Positions 6,479-7,783 of a DNA stretch of 7,783 bases are shown here, piece by piece. The notes beneath the pieces are model-generated. The model ran no database searches. It was not told where the DNA came from and saw only the letters and a program-made list of their open reading frames with translations. Numbering within the stretch: the stretch's first letter is position 1; each line of letters begins with the position of its first letter. A program made the position numbers and the translations under genes. The stretch lies in contig JAJTBM010000132.1 in NCBI GenBank assembly GCA_021286885.1, positions 1 to 7,783 of the forward strand, written 5' to 3'. Source of the DNA: Rhodocyclales bacterium. Lineage in GTDB: Bacteria; Pseudomonadota; Gammaproteobacteria; Burkholderiales; Rhodocyclaceae.

Positions 6479-7783
6479 TCCTGGGCAGGGGCCGGGGGCG
6501 GGCCGGGTTCGCGGGGGGCGTCGGCGCTGGGGGTGGCGCCTTCCGTGCGCTCCGGGCGCTCGGGGCGTTCGTGGCCGGGGTGCTCGGCTTTATCGCTGCG
6601 CTCGGGCTTGTCGGCCAGACGCGGGGGGCGGCCAGGCAGCTCCAGCAGGGCGAGCTTTTGCGGGGCGGGGGTGGGTTTGGCCCCTGCCGCCACCGCGGCG
6701 GGGGGCAGCGTGGCGGGGCCGGCGCTGGTGATGATCTCCCGGGCGAAGGCGGCGATGCCCCGGGTGGTGAGGTGCACCCCGTCGGCCACAAAGTAATCCG
6801 GGTTGCGGGCCGAGAGGGCTTCCCAGTCGATGAGCCGCACGTTGGCGTAGGCCGGGCCGATGCGCTTGAGCAGGGCGTTGTTGGGCTCGGTCCAGCGCCG
6901 GTTGGCATGCACATTCAGCACGATCACCCGGCGCCGGTCTTGGAGTTCGTCCAGCAGGGTGCGCAGGGTGGTTTCGCTCAGATAGCCGTTGGTGCCCAGG
7001 TGGAGCACCACGGTATCCGACAGGCTGGCGCTGGCGCGCAGCTCCCGCAGCACCTTGATGCCCTGCACGGGCTGGCGCCCTACCTGGGCATCCACCGCGA
7101 TGCCGGGCATGCTGCGCTTGAGGGTTTCCCGGGCGCCCAGCAGCACCGAATCCCCCACGGCGGTAATGCGGGTGCCGGCAGGCAGGCGCGGCAGGGCGGC
7201 GAGTTCGGGCGGGAGGGGCGCGGGGGTCGGATCAGACGCAGCCAGCGAGGCGGTGGATTCCGCCGGGGCTGCGGGCTGGGGTGCCGACGCGGGGGCTTCA
7301 GCAGGAGCAGGGTGCACCACAGGCGGCGCCACGGGCGCCGGCAGGGGCGCCGGCAGGGGCGTGAGGGTGCCGGCCACCGCCACGCCGCTTCCGCCCCCTT
7401 CCGGGCTCCAGCCGGGCAACAGGGCGGCGAGGCTCACGCCAGCACAGCCCAGCACTCCCAGCAGGGGGGCGAGCACCCGCACTTGCAGGCCCCCATCCCA
7501 GGCCAAACGGCGGAAGGGGCGTTCGATGAGGCGATAGGAAAACTCGGCACACAGGGCGCTCATCCCCAGCCCCAGGGCCAGCACCCCGGGCGGGGTGGCG
7601 GGCGAGACCTGGAGCCAGACAAAAATCGGCCAGTGCCACAGATACAAGGAATAGGAACGGGTGCCCACCCACTGCAACGGGGCGCTTTCGAGCAGGGCCG
7701 CCAGGGGGCGCGGGCCGCCCGCCGGGGGCAGGCTGAGACAGGCGATCAGCAGGCAGCTGAGCCCGCCGGCCAACCAGAAGCCG
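6475..7783 (-). CDS. Acyltransferase-3 fused to SGNH domain, OatA/OafB-like (5' end outside window)
   Basis: The frame is open to the right edge (about 435 residues visible; the first visible residues are Gly-Phe-Trp), so the N-terminal transmembrane part is missing. Numbering from Leu encoded at 7773: hydrophobic segments at 1-14, SYSLYLWHWPIFVW (40-53), 62-78 and 98-119, with the conserved EFSYRLIERPFRR (77-89), all typical of acyltransferase family 3. A Pro/Ala linker (135-195) leads to an SGNH domain: AVGDSVLLG (205-213, nucleophile S209), HLGTNG (258-263) and DGVHLT (331-336, D331/H334). OatA of Gram-positives acetylates peptidoglycan MurNAc, and OafB-type relatives modify O-antigen with the same architecture. 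The coupled lytic transglycosylase favours peptidoglycan here, as inference. Residues 352-432 form an unusual Pro/Ala/Glu/Arg-rich tail with ER-P repeats and no recognisable fold. Confidence 0.93.
   Translation of the reverse strand, partial: GFWLAGGLSCLLIACLSLPPAGGPRPLAALLESAPLQWVGTRSYSLYLWHWPIFVWLQVSPATPPGVLALGLGMSALCAEFSYRLIERPFRRLAWDGGLQVRVLAPLLGVLGCAGVSLAALLPGWSPEGGGSGVAVAGTLTPLPAPLPAPVAPPVVHPAPAEAPASAPQPAAPAESTASLAASDPTPAPLPPELAALPRLPAGTRITAVGDSVLLGARETLKRSMPGIAVDAQVGRQPVQGIKVLRELRASASLSDTVVLHLGTNGYLSETTLRTLLDELQDRRRVIVLNVHANRRWTEPNNALLKRIGPAYANVRLIDWEALSARNPDYFVADGVHLTTRGIAAFAREIITSAGPATLPPAAVAAGAKPTPAPQKLALLELPGRPPRLADKPERSDKAEHPGHERPERPERTEGATPSADAPREPGPPPAPAQE
6547..6573. repeat. 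9-bp imperfect tandem repeat in the acyltransferase tail
   Basis: gcgctccgg, gcgctcggg and gcgttcgtg in direct succession encode the Glu-Arg-Pro repeats of the C-terminal tail. The frame is kept whatever the copy number. Confidence 0.55.
7333..7361. repeat. 12-bp tandem repeat in the acyltransferase linker
   Basis: Two exact copies of gggcgccggcag (7333-7344, 7345-7356) plus a 5-base partial copy. They encode the Leu-Pro-Ala-Pro repeats of the linker between membrane and SGNH domains, so copy number could vary linker length without changing frame. Confidence 0.7.

Overview
This window comes from a high-GC Gram-negative bacterium, probably a betaproteobacterium (inference from the strongly GC-rich third codon positions, SLT-type lytic transglycosylase, periplasmic SGNH enzymes and MoxR/TIR gene content; no marker gene allows a firmer placement). 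All six genes lie on the minus strand, so the window reads right to left. There is no gene-free stretch over 300 bases. I saw no tRNA, rRNA, CRISPR array, integrase or transposase.

Right half (7783 to 4243): a cell-envelope operon. The 3' part of an OatA/OafB-like acyltransferase-3 protein fused to a periplasmic SGNH domain overlaps by ATGA a membrane-anchored lytic transglycosylase. An exported SGNH hydrolase with a long insert, reminiscent of peptidoglycan O-acetylesterase Ape1, follows 85 bases later. Together they look like a module that adds acetyl groups to peptidoglycan (or another envelope glycan), removes them, and cleaves the glycan strand.

Left half (4149 to 1, continuing off the window): a three-gene, translationally coupled operon. 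It encodes a TIR-domain protein, then a MoxR-family AAA+ ATPase with all core motifs, then a large protein (562 residues visible) with a degenerate von Willebrand A-like domain. This matches the general logic of MoxR/vWA NTP-dependent conflict systems, in which an ATPase and a vWA partner control a toxic effector. Here the TIR protein, probably an NAD-consuming or nucleotide-signal-making enzyme, would be the effector. The TIR gene is much more AT-rich than its neighbours and carries a run of ten G in mid-gene; both +1 and -1 slippage lead to a stop within a few codons. It therefore looks like an exchangeable and possibly phase-variable effector. A candidate terminator, weak promoter and 10-bp inverted repeat sit in the 93-base gap between the two operons.
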